Assembly: GCF_030813635.1 (NCBI RefSeq)
Contig: NZ_JAUSUM010000001.1
Span: 558,001-622,000, forward strand
Direction of reading: 5' to 3'
From: Salibacterium salarium
GTDB taxonomy: Bacteria; Bacillota; Bacilli; Bacillales; Marinococcaceae
DNA length: 64,000 bases
The translations under genes and the position numbers were made by a program. Positions 44,173 to 53,429 of the stretch are shown piece after piece. Position 1 is the stretch's first letter. Every line of letters starts with the position of its first letter. The notes below the pieces were generated by a model. That model did no database searches and had not been told where the DNA came from. It worked only from the letters and a program-made list of their open reading frames with translations.

Positions 44173-44406
44173 CTACCCTCCACTCACGGGTGGAATGAAA
44201 GCAACGGTATCACCGCTTGCTAGAATATGACTGCCATCTGTGAACTCCTCATTTACCGCTGTCATTGTCTGTGTAACCCCATCGAGGTTATATTCCGCTT
44301 CCAACCAGTTTTTCAACTCATCAATCGTCCATCCAGCTGTATCCAGTTCCATATTATCTTTTCCAAGCTCCTCTTGCAGACGCGCAAAGAATAATACTTT
44401 AATCAT
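44173..44406 (-). CDS. moaD: Molybdopterin synthase small subunit (MoaD)
   Basis: The 77-residue ubiquitin-like protein starts MIKVLFFARLQEELGKD and ends FIPPVSGG. The C-terminal Gly-Gly is adenylated by the MoeB-type enzyme and then carries the sulfur for molybdopterin formation. It overlaps moaE by 8 bases and is the last gene of the cofactor operon. Confidence 0.93.
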   Translation of the reverse strand: MIKVLFFARLQEELGKDNMELDTAGWTIDELKNWLEAEYNLDGVTQTMTAVNEEFTDGSHILASGDTVAFIPPVSGG

Positions 44407-44872
44407 GACCTTCTCCTTTCCACGGTTCTCCCGTTGGATAATGTGTTTTCTCTAATTGGTCCCCAACCCAACTGGTTCCGTCTTCCCAGAATTCTTTTTT
44501 CCAAATGGGAACCACTTCTTTGATTCTATTAATAATATATTCATTCGCTTCATAAGCCGTTTTACGATGAGGGGAGGAAACAGCGATAACAACAGCTGCA
44601 TCAGAAATGTCCAACATGCCGATACGATGAGTAATAGCAGCAACTGCATCCGGCCATATTTCATACACTTCGTCACCAATGTCAGCCAGCTTCTTTTCAG
44701 CCATGCTTTGGTAGGCTTGGTATTCTAATTTTAACGTGCGCTTGTCGTTTGTAAACTCTCGGACAGTGCCGATAAAAGTAGTGACAGCACCAGCTTCTCT
44801 ACGTTTTACCTTTTCGATGACAGCTTCTGTTACGATTGGTTGATCGGTTAATTCAAAATAGTTGCTGGTCAT
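44399..44872 (-). CDS. moaE: Molybdopterin synthase large subunit (MoaE)
   Basis: The 157-residue protein has GAVTTFIGTVREFTNDKRTL near residue 30, a HRIGMLDISDAAVVIAVSSPHRK segment near 86-108 and a VPIWKKEFWEDGTSWVG C-terminus, all standard for MoaE. It inserts two sulfurs from MoaD into cyclic pyranopterin monophosphate. The coding sequence overlaps mobB by 20 bases. Confidence 0.93.
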   Translation of the reverse strand: MTSNYFELTDQPIVTEAVIEKVKRREAGAVTTFIGTVREFTNDKRTLKLEYQAYQSMAEKKLADIGDEVYEIWPDAVAAITHRIGMLDISDAAVVIAVSSPHRKTAYEANEYIINRIKEVVPIWKKEFWEDGTSWVGDQLEKTHYPTGEPWKGEGHD

Positions 44873-45389
44873 AATATTCTCCTACCTTTTTAAGCAAATA
44901 AGTTAAGTATTCGGGTTCTTGTGCTTTTGAAAAATGAGGAACATTCTGGGTGACGGTTTCCAAATTATTTTCGGAAATAGAACAAATGATAGTTTTACAC
45001 ATTTGGAAAAGAGTTTTGTCTTCTTCTGTCCGTAACAAGACAACCTTCGGATAATTGGTATGTTTGTATCCTTCGACAAAAATGATATCCGGTTGAAAAA
45101 ACTGATAGAAGTCTATCAAATCAACGAGGTTCCAATTCTCTGTCTGTTTTGCTTGTAATTGCAACACTCCATTCCCCTCAACTGCTGCAACGACTGAACC
45201 GGCATGGGCATGTCGATCGCTGTCTGTATGAAATGGTTCTGGCGGCCCTCCGTGACCATGGTGTTTAATCGAAGCAACTCGTAATCCTTTTTGTGAAGCA
45301 GCGTGGATTAATTTTTCCATTAACGTGGTTTTCCCGCTCCCTTTATAGCCGACTATTTGTAAGACGGGACAATGTTTTCCCATGGCCAT
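44853..45389 (-). CDS. mobB: Molybdopterin-guanine dinucleotide biosynthesis protein MobB
   Basis: The 178-residue P-loop protein starts VLQIVGYKGSGKTTLMEKLI and has ASIKHHGHGG and DIIFVEGYKHTNYPKV motifs. It assists MobA in forming the guanine dinucleotide cofactor. mobA is not in the window. The start lies 37 bases inside the 3' end of moeA. Confidence 0.9.
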   Translation of the reverse strand: MAMGKHCPVLQIVGYKGSGKTTLMEKLIHAASQKGLRVASIKHHGHGGPPEPFHTDSDRHAHAGSVVAAVEGNGVLQLQAKQTENWNLVDLIDFYQFFQPDIIFVEGYKHTNYPKVVLLRTEEDKTLFQMCKTIICSISENNLETVTQNVPHFSKAQEPEYLTYLLKKVGEYYDQQLF

Positions 45390-46642
45390 TCACTACCTTC
45401 TTCCTCGTTCAATAAAAGCACATCTACCGTCATGTCTGTTTGATATCCTCTGGTGCCACCCGGTAATACGATAAAGGCATTAGCTTCTGATAAAGAAGTG
45501 ACAGACCCTGACTTATCAAGTCCTGCCGGCACAGCGGTATAATGGCCGTCATCATCAACGAGTTTTGCTCGTACAAACCGCATAAATGGATTCGGTTTGG
45601 GGAAATCAGCACCTAACCTTGCTTTGGATTTACGCAGGTGAGGAGCAATTGTAAACAACGCATTTCGAATGATAGGGCGGACAAATAATTCAAACCCGAC
45701 GTAACAAGCAGACGGGTTCCCGGAAAGCCCATAAATCATTTGATCGCCGAGGGAAGCAACGGTTGTAACACTGCCGGGCCGCATGGCAACTTTATTAAAC
45801 AGAACTTTTGCTTCAAGCTTTTCTAATATAGCTGGTATGTAGTCGTAGTCACCAACGGATACCCCGCCGGTTGTAAGGAGGATGTCAACTTCTGAGAGAG
45901 CATCTTTGACAGCTTTCAAACATTTCTCGAAATCATCAGCGAGAGTGCCGAAATATTTGGCTTCTCCTCCTGCTTTTTGAACTTGTGCGAGAATCATATA
46001 GGTGTTACTGTTACGGATCTTTCCGGGCTGCAGCGGTTCTTTTATATCAAGCAGTTCACTGCCAGTGGCGATCACTCCGACAACTGGCTTTTTTGCAACG
46101 GGAACTTGCGCATATCCAAAAGTCGCAAGTAGAGCAGTAATACCAGGATGGATGTAAGTACCTTTAGAAACAAGGGAGGTTCCTTTTTGAGTGTCTTCTC
46201 CTTGAAAAGAAATATTATCATGCGGATAAAACGGCCGTTTAATGTCGATAAAATCCAGCCCATTCTCCGTGTATGTTTGAGCAAGTTCAAGCATCACAAC
46301 AGCGTCACAATCATTGGGAATCTTTGCTCCGGTCATAATCCGTACGGCCTGGCCGTTATAGACCTTTTCATTAAAAACAGAGCCAGCACCGATTTCGCTG
46401 ATTACCTCTAATGTAACGGGGGATTCTCGGCTGGCTTTCATTGTGTCATCAGCGATAATAGCAAACCCGTCGTATGGAGACTTATCAAACGGCGGCACAT
46501 CATGATCTGCTACAATATCTTCTCCTAAAAAACGCTCGCCTGCTTCTTCAATTGGCACCCATTCTATATCTTTAGAGGTGCGGTGCTCCATTACTCTGTT
46601 TACTGCTTCGGCAACCGGTACTGGGGTTCTTTTTTCCACCAT
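45353..46642 (-). CDS. moeA: Molybdopterin molybdenumtransferase (MoeA)
   Basis: The 429-residue protein has the MoeA pattern: VPPFDKSPYDGFAI near residue 50, RIMTGAKIPNDCDAVVM near 98, GVIATGSELLD near 188, LLTTGGVSVGDYDYI near 254 and LSGNPSACYVGFELFV near 305. It inserts molybdate into adenylated molybdopterin. It follows the MoeB-type gene by 6 bases. Confidence 0.93.
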   Translation of the reverse strand: MVEKRTPVPVAEAVNRVMEHRTSKDIEWVPIEEAGERFLGEDIVADHDVPPFDKSPYDGFAIIADDTMKASRESPVTLEVISEIGAGSVFNEKVYNGQAVRIMTGAKIPNDCDAVVMLELAQTYTENGLDFIDIKRPFYPHDNISFQGEDTQKGTSLVSKGTYIHPGITALLATFGYAQVPVAKKPVVGVIATGSELLDIKEPLQPGKIRNSNTYMILAQVQKAGGEAKYFGTLADDFEKCLKAVKDALSEVDILLTTGGVSVGDYDYIPAILEKLEAKVLFNKVAMRPGSVTTVASLGDQMIYGLSGNPSACYVGFELFVRPIIRNALFTIAPHLRKSKARLGADFPKPNPFMRFVRAKLVDDDGHYTAVPAGLDKSGSVTSLSEANAFIVLPGGTRGYQTDMTVDVLLLNEEEGSEWPWENIVPSYK

Positions 46643-46648
46643 AATCTT

Positions 46649-47695
46649 CTACTCCTTTGTGACAAGATTTAGGTTTGTTTCAGCAAAAAACTCATGATAA
46701 ATAGATTTCGCTTCGTCTTTTTTCTTTGTACCATGTATGAGGACGCGGCCATCGTGAAAGACGGCGATCCGATAGTCACGGTACAAGCAAGTTAAAACAT
46801 AGTTGTTGCTTTTGACGTTCCCATGTGATTGGAGGTGTTTGGCAATGTGAGAAAAGTCATACTTTTTTTTAGATGATGGGCGAATTTGAACCGTATCCCG
46901 TCCACATAAAACGTCGATATGAGCCGTTTCTGATTGATTCAGATAGGGATACGCGCGATTATTTCCACAAGATAGACATTCCTTGTTTTTACCTTTATTC
47001 ATTCCGATCGTTTGTTGCTGTCCGTGCCATATATCAAAAAATAATAATGATGTCCGAAGTGCTTCTTCATTTTCCGTCAGCCATTTCATTGCCTCCGTCG
47101 TTTGATAAGAAGCAGTCATTTGGATAGCGGGGCCAATGATGCCAGAAGAGTCACAACTCATCCCTATTCCTGGAATGCTCGGAAAAAGGCAATGGAGACA
47201 CGGGGTTTTTCCCGGGATAAACGTGTAAGTCATCCCGAAACTGCCGGCACTAGCGCCAAATATCCACGGAATCTGATGTTTTTGAGAAAGGTCATTCAAA
47301 ATAAATCGGATATCAAAGTTATCCGTTCCGTCGATAATAAGGTTGACGTTTCTAATTAGCTTCTCCAAGTTAGCAGCATCGGCATCCAGTACAAATGCAT
47401 CAATTTTTGTGTCTTGGTTTATTTGCTGTAACCGTTCTTTAGCGGCAATTGCTTTTGGTGTGTGCTTCTCTGCCTCTTTTTCCGTATACAGCTGCTGCCG
47501 GTGGAGGTTGCTTGATTCTACAATATCGCGATCGATGATTGTCACTTTTCCGATACCAGCTCGCACTAGCATCTCCGCATTTGCACTGCCAAGAGCCCCT
47601 GCCCCCATAATAAGGATGTGTTTGGTTTGGAGAAGATTCTGGCCTTCTCTTCCGATAGGAGAGAATAGTTCTTGTTTTGCATAACGATTTTCCAT
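46649..47695 (-). CDS. moeB: ThiF/MoeB-family adenylyltransferase (MoaD activator)
   Basis: The 348-residue E1-like protein has ILIMGAGALGSANAEMLVRAGIG (nucleotide site), DRDIVESSNLHRQ, IDGTDNFDIRF and the ThiF zinc cysteines (CLHC, CLSC). It is about 100 residues longer than E. coli MoeB, with a C-terminal extension shorter than a rhodanese. A catalytic Cys is possible near PGIGMSCDSSG. It adenylates the MoaD Gly-Gly end, and gene order supports MoaD rather than ThiS as partner. Confidence 0.88.
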   Translation of the reverse strand: MENRYAKQELFSPIGREGQNLLQTKHILIMGAGALGSANAEMLVRAGIGKVTIIDRDIVESSNLHRQQLYTEKEAEKHTPKAIAAKERLQQINQDTKIDAFVLDADAANLEKLIRNVNLIIDGTDNFDIRFILNDLSQKHQIPWIFGASAGSFGMTYTFIPGKTPCLHCLFPSIPGIGMSCDSSGIIGPAIQMTASYQTTEAMKWLTENEEALRTSLLFFDIWHGQQQTIGMNKGKNKECLSCGNNRAYPYLNQSETAHIDVLCGRDTVQIRPSSKKKYDFSHIAKHLQSHGNVKSNNYVLTCLYRDYRIAVFHDGRVLIHGTKKKDEAKSIYHEFFAETNLNLVTKE

Positions 47696-47706
47696 CTATT
47701 ATCCCC

Positions 47707-48717
47707 CTAACCACCTATATAAGACATTTCGATTTTTTTACGGTTTCGTACGGTTTCTTCGGTTCGTTCCTCTGAATATCTATCGCTGCGCTGTTTCCAT
47801 ATCGATGTAAGATATTTCTCCACACTGCCTTTAGAGTAGCCATCACGAAGAAGAGAGCGCAGATCATGTCCTTTTTCGGCAAAAAGACAAGTGTATAATT
47901 TGCCGTCGGCGGATATTCTAGCGCGTGTACAGCTCGAACAAAATGTATCCGACACGGAAGAAATAAAACCGGTTTCTACGTCGGAACCACTGTATCTATA
48001 GCGGTTGGCAACTTCACCGAAGTAAGCTTTTTCAACAGGGATTAACGGTGCAATTTCGGTTAATTGGTCATAAATCTCTTTTTTTGTTACCACTTCGGAA
48101 AAATTCCAGCCATTCGTCTGTCCAACGTCCATATATTCAATAAAACGCAAGGTGACTCCTTTATTCTTACAGTATTCTGCCATTGGACGGATTTCGCAAT
48201 CATTCACACCGCGTTTCACTACCATATTCACTTTCACTTGTAAGCCTGCGTCTATGGCGGCATCAATACCGTTTAATACGGCGTTTGGTTGCATATTCCG
48301 TCCATTCATTTGTTTAAAAATATCTTCATTTATGGCATCCAAACTGACATTAACTCTGTGCAGGCCGGACCTTTTTAACTCGTTTGCTTGCTTCACAAGG
48401 AAAACACCATTTGTCGTAAGCCCAATATCATGAATACCATCTAGTGACGATAGTCTACTAATGAGATGGGAAAGGTTTTTACGTAATAACGGTTCTCCGC
48501 CCGTGATACGAATTTTTTCCACACCGAGTGCCGTAAATGATTCAGCTAAAGAGAAAATCTCATCAAAGGACAAAAGCTCACTTTCTGGCATAAATGGATA
48601 GTCATCACCAAATATCTCAGCTGGCATACAGTATGTGCATCGAAAATTACAACGGTCAATGACTGATATACGCAGATCCCTTAACGGTCGATAGAATGTG
48701 TCCTTTACTTGTTTCAT
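47707..48717 (-). CDS. moaA: GTP 3',8-cyclase (MoaA), radical SAM
   Basis: The 336-residue enzyme has the radical-SAM CNFRCTYC cluster near residue 23, [17 protein letters not shown], a second cluster region ([22 protein letters not shown] near 262-283) and a C-terminal YIGG, the usual Gly-Gly of MoaA. It begins molybdopterin synthesis from GTP. It is the first gene of moaA-moeB-moeA-mobB-moaE-moaD; moaC is absent from this cluster. No Moco riboswitch is recognisable upstream. Confidence 0.94.
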   Translation of the reverse strand: MKQVKDTFYRPLRDLRISVIDRCNFRCTYCMPAEIFGDDYPFMPESELLSFDEIFSLAESFTALGVEKIRITGGEPLLRKNLSHLISRLSSLDGIHDIGLTTNGVFLVKQANELKRSGLHRVNVSLDAINEDIFKQMNGRNMQPNAVLNGIDAAIDAGLQVKVNMVVKRGVNDCEIRPMAEYCKNKGVTLRFIEYMDVGQTNGWNFSEVVTKKEIYDQLTEIAPLIPVEKAYFGEVANRYRYSGSDVETGFISSVSDTFCSSCTRARISADGKLYTCLFAEKGHDLRSLLRDGYSKGSVEKYLTSIWKQRSDRYSEERTEETVRNRKKIEMSYIGG

Positions 48718-48960
48718 GCTATATCTCTCCTCAAAGGGAAAATAGTAAAAGTGATTCTCATTTGTGTTTTAACCATTTTAACATGTCTGGAGAAAGGAAG
48801 AAGTGATGGAAAGCACAGAAAGTCGAAAAATGATGTAAGAAAATATAACAAAAATCGAGGGAATATAAGTGAAACGAATCTTAGGGAAGAAAATAGTTCA
48901 AGGCTAGGGAGTAGTGATGCAGCACAAAAAGGTCAACGTTTAAAATGTTCTATTCTATAA

Positions 48961-49000
48961 AAAAGGAGTGTCCTAAAGCACGTTAGGACACTCCTTTTTT
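48961..49000. terminator. Bidirectional hairpin terminator
   Basis: AAAAGGAGTGTCCTAA / TTAGGACACTCCTTTT perfect 16-bp stem with a 6-base loop, followed by TT on the plus strand. It lies 12 bases beyond the stop of the ferredoxin gene and most likely ends that minus-strand transcript. Confidence 0.88.
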
Positions 49001-49012
49001 GAATATTGTATT

Positions 49013-49252
49013 TTATGTGGTGCCATAAAACTCTTTTGCCTTTTCGAGAAATGGTTCTGTCTCGGGCGTGAGTTCTGTATCTTCCACAATGGCTTCCACC
49101 GGACATACAACGATACAAGCACCGCAGTCAATGCATACGTCAGGATCGATGTAGTATTGATCTTTTCCTTCTTCAATACAGTCTACCGGACAAACGTCGA
49201 CGCAGTCGCCAGCTTTCTCGTCCATACAAGGTGATGTGATAACAAAAGCCAT
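49013..49252 (-). CDS. fdxA: Ferredoxin with [4Fe-4S]/[3Fe-4S] clusters
   Basis: The 79-residue protein reads MAFVITSPCMDEKAGDCVDV, then CPVDCI, and later CIDCGACIVVCPVEAI. The first cluster has the spacing of seven-iron ferredoxins (C-x7-C...CP) and the second is a CxxCxxCxxxCP set. ATG 49252 is chosen because AAGGAGGTGG is 7 bases upstream. It is a soluble low-potential electron carrier. The minus-strand gene stands alone. Confidence 0.88.
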   Translation of the reverse strand: MAFVITSPCMDEKAGDCVDVCPVDCIEEGKDQYYIDPDVCIDCGACIVVCPVEAIVEDTELTPETEPFLEKAKEFYGTT

Positions 49253-49590
49253 ACGTTCCACCTCCTTATTAAGTGGCCCATGTGTTAAAGACTTCAGGAT
49301 AATTGCCAGTAGGCATGCAAAATAGTATCTCTATTTTTGCCATTATATAACCTAATCGATTTTACTTCAAACCGTCATTTATAACAAAGAAGTCTTTTTC
49401 ACAGGGCGGGATCCTATGATCAGGGAGATTAAATTCCCATAAATGTTCAAATAAATTTAATCTCTCTTCTCTATTCTAACAAATAATCTTTACAATTCCG
49501 ACATGAAAGATATAATGTTATTATAAGTTGATAAAACCTATGAAATTACTTAGGATTAAAAACATATACTGAAGAAAGGGGGTGAAAGCT
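49253..49590. other. Intergenic region with a long inverted repeat
   Basis: GAGATTAAATT (49425-49435) and AATTTAATCTC (49454-49464) form a perfect 11-bp inverted repeat with an 18-base loop, followed by TCTTCTCTATTC. It may be a weak terminator or an operator. No gene is seen; the promoter of the transporter gene should lie in the AT-rich part near 49500-49560. Confidence 0.5.
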
Positions 49591-51372
49591 GTGACGTGGG
49601 AAATGATAGTGACCGTTTTTGTCATCATTGCAATGATGGTAACGTTAATGAAAGAAGTAACAAGACCGGAATATGTCTTACTTGGTGCACTAATGGCGTT
49701 GTTGGTGACTGGCATTCTTCAACCGCAAGAGGCGGTGAAAGGGTTTTTCAATCAAGGTATGCTGACGATTGGATTGTTGTGTATTATAGCTGGTGCCGTA
49801 CAACGAAGCGGTATGACAGAACGGTTCATTGACTACGTTCTTAATAAAGGGAAAACACCACGTGAATCTTTATTGCGCATTTTAGTGCCATCGTCGGTTT
49901 TTTCTGGGGTATTGAATAACACTCCGATTGTTGCAGCTTTCACTCCGATTGTCCGGCAGTGGTGTGAAAAGCATGATGTGGCTCCGTCGAAATTTTTACT
50001 GCCCATATCGTACGCTACGATTGTCGGAGGAACGATGACGCTGATTGGAACCTCTACAAATCTAGTAGTTCATGGAATGCTTGTGGAACGTGGCTATGAA
50101 GGATTTTCTTTTTTTCAACTGGCTATTATCGGTCTACCAATCACGATTGTATTAATTGTGTTTATGTTATTCATAGGGATGAAAATGTTACCCAATCGGA
50201 AGCCGGTTATGCCTTATTATAGCGGGGAAACTGAGCAGAAACAGTTTTCAGCCGAGATGGTTGTGAAAAAAGATGGAGGTTTTGAAGGCCAAACGCTAAA
50301 GCAAGTAGGACTTCATCAGGAAAACGGACTTCGTTTGATTGGTGTAATACGAAATAAAAAGGTCCAAACCGAATGTTCTCCTTATTATGTTTTGCAAGAA
50401 GGAGATCGGTTGCTTTTAAGGGGTCGACTGCAAGACATTGCGGCGATGGAAAGAAAAAAAGGATTGCATTTAGTAACAGGCGCTTCTTACCAGGTGGAAG
50501 GATTAAGGGAAGGGGAAAATCGTCTGTTGGAAGTGGTGGTGACCCACTATTCTTCGATTTTATTTAAAAAGATAAAAGATATTTTGTTTCCGCAACAATT
50601 TGATGCGGCCATACTTGGGGTTCATCGTTATCAGGAACCTTTAGAAGAAAGAATGAAAGATATTACCATTAAACCGGGGGATACGTTATTACTGTTGGCT
50701 GGTCCTGATTTTGAAAAACGAACGAGTTCCCGTAATGAATTTACGGTATTACACGGAAGAGATAATCCTTTTCAAGCATTGCCGTCTTGGAAAGGATTTC
50801 TGCCAATTTTGCTGCTGGTGGTCATGGTGTTTTTAGCTGCTGCTGAAATCATTTCGATTTTCACCGCTGCTTTGCTGGCAGTTGTGTTTGTATTGGGTTT
50901 GAACATTATGCCGCTTCGTGAAGCAAAAAATTATATTCCTTTTCAAGTATTAATTGTTATTGCTGCTGCTTTAGGTATTGGAGAAGCGATGTTGAAGACA
51001 GGAGCAGCGACCTACATTGCAGAGACATTGATCTATTGGATGGAGCCGTTTGGATTAATAGGTATGCTTATATTAATGTATATATTGACGAATATTTTTA
51101 CCGAGATGATTACTAATAATGCCGCTGCTATTATCATGCTGCCTGTGTCGATTGAGACGGCGAGCTTGCTGGGTGTAAGTATCACCCCGTTTGCTATTAT
51201 TGTAGCTATTGCGGCATCAGCAAGTTTTATGACGCCTATCGGGTATCAAACTAATCTATTTGTTTACGGACAAGGTGGATATCGATTTGTCGATTTTATG
51301 AAGGTTGGTATTCCGGTCAGCCTTATTGTGATGGTTATGACGATAAGCATTACTTGGTTAGTATGGGTGTAA
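49591..51372 (+). CDS. SLC13-family permease with TrkA-C domains
   Basis: The 593-residue protein has about 10-12 TM helices split by a cytoplasmic insert (residues ~205-375) containing two TrkA-C (RCK-C)-like domains (FEGQTLKQVGLHQENGLRLI and VVVTHYSSILFKKIKDILF). SLC13 signatures occur in both halves: SGVLNNTPIVAAF and ITNNAAAIIMLPVS, with TLIGTSTNLVVHG and FMTPIGYQTNLFVYG. This design is known from sulfate and sulfate/thiosulfate uptake proteins, but the substrate is not certain. GTG 49591 has AAAGGGGG 8 bases upstream; a GTG at 49582 is possible. Confidence 0.88.
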   Translation: MTWEMIVTVFVIIAMMVTLMKEVTRPEYVLLGALMALLVTGILQPQEAVKGFFNQGMLTIGLLCIIAGAVQRSGMTERFIDYVLNKGKTPRESLLRILVPSSVFSGVLNNTPIVAAFTPIVRQWCEKHDVAPSKFLLPISYATIVGGTMTLIGTSTNLVVHGMLVERGYEGFSFFQLAIIGLPITIVLIVFMLFIGMKMLPNRKPVMPYYSGETEQKQFSAEMVVKKDGGFEGQTLKQVGLHQENGLRLIGVIRNKKVQTECSPYYVLQEGDRLLLRGRLQDIAAMERKKGLHLVTGASYQVEGLREGENRLLEVVVTHYSSILFKKIKDILFPQQFDAAILGVHRYQEPLEERMKDITIKPGDTLLLLAGPDFEKRTSSRNEFTVLHGRDNPFQALPSWKGFLPILLLVVMVFLAAAEIISIFTAALLAVVFVLGLNIMPLREAKNYIPFQVLIVIAAALGIGEAMLKTGAATYIAETLIYWMEPFGLIGMLILMYILTNIFTEMITNNAAAIIMLPVSIETASLLGVSITPFAIIVAIAASASFMTPIGYQTNLFVYGQGGYRFVDFMKVGIPVSLIVMVMTISITWLVWV

Positions 51373-51382
51373 AAAGAGAAGG

Positions 51383-51426
51383 GAGCTGTCCCATAAGCAC
51401 GTGAGTTGATTTTCTTGGGACAGCTC
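51383..51426. terminator. Hairpin GAGCTGTCCCA / TGGGACAGCTC between convergent genes
   Basis: Perfect 11-bp stem with a 22-base loop. The minus-strand side is followed by CCTTCTCTTTTT, fitting termination of the lipoprotein gene. The arms contain the TGTCCC word used in arrays A and B. Confidence 0.7.
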
Positions 51427-51477
51427 TAAAACACTAGAATCTTATGCTGTTTTTATAGTAGGGTTTGTTCAATTCTT

Positions 51478-52497
51478 TTATGAATCCTCTTTTTCATTTA
51501 ATACTTCATTAAGACGTTCGGTATAGTTCGTGAAAATACCGGTAACGCCCCAGTCTATCAATCGTTCCATGTTCTCTTTCGTATCCACTGTATAAACGTG
51601 AATGAGTAAATCATTCTCTAACGTTTTTTGGACGAAAGCTTCATCTATCACTTCATTTCCGTCATAGTCTTCCAAGTGAGGAGCGATTCCAACGGCATAC
51701 TCTCGAATCTCAGCAAAATCTTCTTCATCCATAGCTTCGGGAGCAGATGTAACATCGAGCCACTCTTCAAGTTCTCCAGTTTCTTCATTTTCTTCCCACC
51801 AAAGCAGTTGGATAAGCGGGATATCTTCATTCAACTCATGAACGGCGTGTAAACTGCTTGGTTCAAACGATTGAATAATGACATTATCAACAAGATCATG
51901 TTCTTCTATCATATCCACCAAAGGCTCTTCCATATCTTCATTTAACTGTGGAGATTTGGTTTCTATGTAATAGTTTTCGTCTTTTCCATAACGTTCAAAA
52001 ACTTCTTCTAGCGTTAACAATTCAGCATTTTCATAGGATTCATCGGCTTTATCAGGGTTTGCTTCGTTAAACCAAGTACCTGCATCTAGTTCTTTCAATT
52101 CTTCGAGCGTGAAATCTCCAACTTCCCCTTCACCATTGGTTGTCCGCTTGATATCATCATCGTGAATAACGACCAATTCATCGTCTTTGGTTTTTTGAAT
52201 ATCCATTTCAAGCCAGGCATGATCTGTTTGTGCTGCTTGGTCAAATGCAAACGTTGTTGCTTCTGGTGCATTGCCGCTTGCCCCCCGGTGAGCAATATTC
52301 ATCACATCTTGCTCCTGGATGTCGGATGATTCCGTTTGTTCAGAATTTTCATCATTAGTGTTATCTTCTGAAACGGTCTCGTCCCCACTATTTTCATCGT
52401 TGTCTTCTGTCACGTCAGATGTTTCATCATTGCTACATGCGATTAGAAATACGAAAAGAATAAGTACACTAATTCCTTTCACCCAATGCTTTGTCAT
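51478..52497 (-). CDS. glpQ: Glycerophosphodiester phosphodiesterase, lipoprotein
   Basis: The 339-residue protein has a LIAC lipobox (Cys near residue 21), a very acidic Asp/Glu/Ser/Thr-rich linker to about residue 63, and a GDPD TIM-barrel: NIAHRGASGNAPEAT (catalytic HRG..E), WLEMDIQKTKDDELVVIHDDDIKRTTNG (metal E-x-D and second His), YIETKSP and VTGIFTNY at the end. It hydrolyses glycerophosphodiesters to glycerol-3-phosphate and alcohol at the cell surface. The ATG is preceded by AAGGGGG. It is monocistronic. Confidence 0.92.
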   Translation of the reverse strand: MTKHWVKGISVLILFVFLIACSNDETSDVTEDNDENSGDETVSEDNTNDENSEQTESSDIQEQDVMNIAHRGASGNAPEATTFAFDQAAQTDHAWLEMDIQKTKDDELVVIHDDDIKRTTNGEGEVGDFTLEELKELDAGTWFNEANPDKADESYENAELLTLEEVFERYGKDENYYIETKSPQLNEDMEEPLVDMIEEHDLVDNVIIQSFEPSSLHAVHELNEDIPLIQLLWWEENEETGELEEWLDVTSAPEAMDEEDFAEIREYAVGIAPHLEDYDGNEVIDEAFVQKTLENDLLIHVYTVDTKENMERLIDWGVTGIFTNYTERLNEVLNEKEDS

Positions 52498-52990
52498 TAT
52501 TTTTCCCCCTTGTTATACACTTATTTTGGAAATGAAGTACTTACTAAACCTCCTCTGTCATTTAATAATGTAAAAATATTAAATTTATTTTAAACAATAT
52601 TAATTTTAATGAAAGTAGATTATAGAGTAAAACGTGATGTCATATGCCACAAAAGACTCATGAATAATTAGAGAACATAGTCTGGGAATAACTGTTCCTA
52701 TCATGGAATATAGGCTCATAAGAAAGAATTAGTAGGAAATCCTGAATAAACTAACCATAAAAGGAACCATATTTTTACTGTTCATATGATATAATACACT
52801 AATAGTCATAGGAACGGTTACAAACTCCACAACAGTAAATGTTTAGGATGATATACCAGCAAAATACCGCCGATCACAAGGGAAATCGGCGGTAATGTTG
52901 CGGAAGGGTTTTATAATTGGAAGAAACAATATAGAGGAGGTTAATAGAGGGGGATCTAATCGAAGGAGTCCTTGTTTTCAGAGGGGATAA
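52498..52990. other. Intergenic region with one terminator-like hairpin
   Basis: No gene is seen. TATGATATAATA near 52785 could be a plus-strand -10 region without an ORF behind it, so a short RNA of about 100 bases is possible but unsupported. Confidence 0.5.
52865..52894 (-). terminator. Terminator hairpin of the ssb operon
   Basis: TACCGCCGAT / ATCGGCGGTA perfect 10-bp stem with a 10-base loop; TTTTGCTGG follows on the minus strand. It lies about 95 bases past the ssb stop. Confidence 0.7.
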
Positions 52991-53410
52991 TTATGCGTTA
53001 TTCGGTTCGTTTATTGTTGCAACCTGATTCGGTTGGATGGGTTGCAGCGGTTTTTCTTCTGTTTTTGTTGGAGGAGCAGCTATGTTATTATTGTTGATCT
53101 TTAGAAATCGAATTTGATCAGCGTTGACTTCTACAACTTGTACTTTCTTTTGGTCTTTGTTTTCATATATTCGAGTATTTACTCTTCCATTCACGCCAAC
53201 CAATGCTCCTTTATGACAATATAAGGCAGTATTCTCGGCTTGTTTTCTCCATACTGTAATAGGAACGAAGTCGGCGTCAAAATCACCTTGTATGTTACGA
53301 AAGGACCGTTGTACTGCTAACGTAAAATTACACACAGCAGTACCGTCTTTTGTATGCATCAATTCAGGGTCACGTGTGAAACGACCGACAAGCGTGACTT
53401 GATTAAACAT
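52991..53410 (-). CDS. ssb: Single-stranded DNA-binding protein (SSB)
   Basis: The 139-residue protein has the OB-fold of bacterial SSB: MFNQVTLVGRFTRDPELMHT, VCNFTLAVQRSF, DFVPITVWRKQAENTALYCHKG and GRVNTRIYENKDQKKVQVVEV. The tail after residue ~108 is short and Pro/Gln/Asn-rich and ends EPNNA, lacking the acidic DDDIPF-type tip that recruits partner proteins in housekeeping SSBs. It therefore resembles an accessory or competence-type SSB (SsbB-like). The gene starts 19 bases after the transposase-like gene, so the two are probably co-transcribed. Confidence 0.88.
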   Translation of the reverse strand: MFNQVTLVGRFTRDPELMHTKDGTAVCNFTLAVQRSFRNIQGDFDADFVPITVWRKQAENTALYCHKGALVGVNGRVNTRIYENKDQKKVQVVEVNADQIRFLKINNNNIAAPPTKTEEKPLQPIQPNQVATINEPNNA

Positions 53411-53429
53411 AGAGCAGCTCCTTTTTTGT

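Noticed and set aside
48718-48960. Moco riboswitch upstream of moaA
   Set aside because: No conserved Moco aptamer stems or terminator switch could be recognised in this short region.
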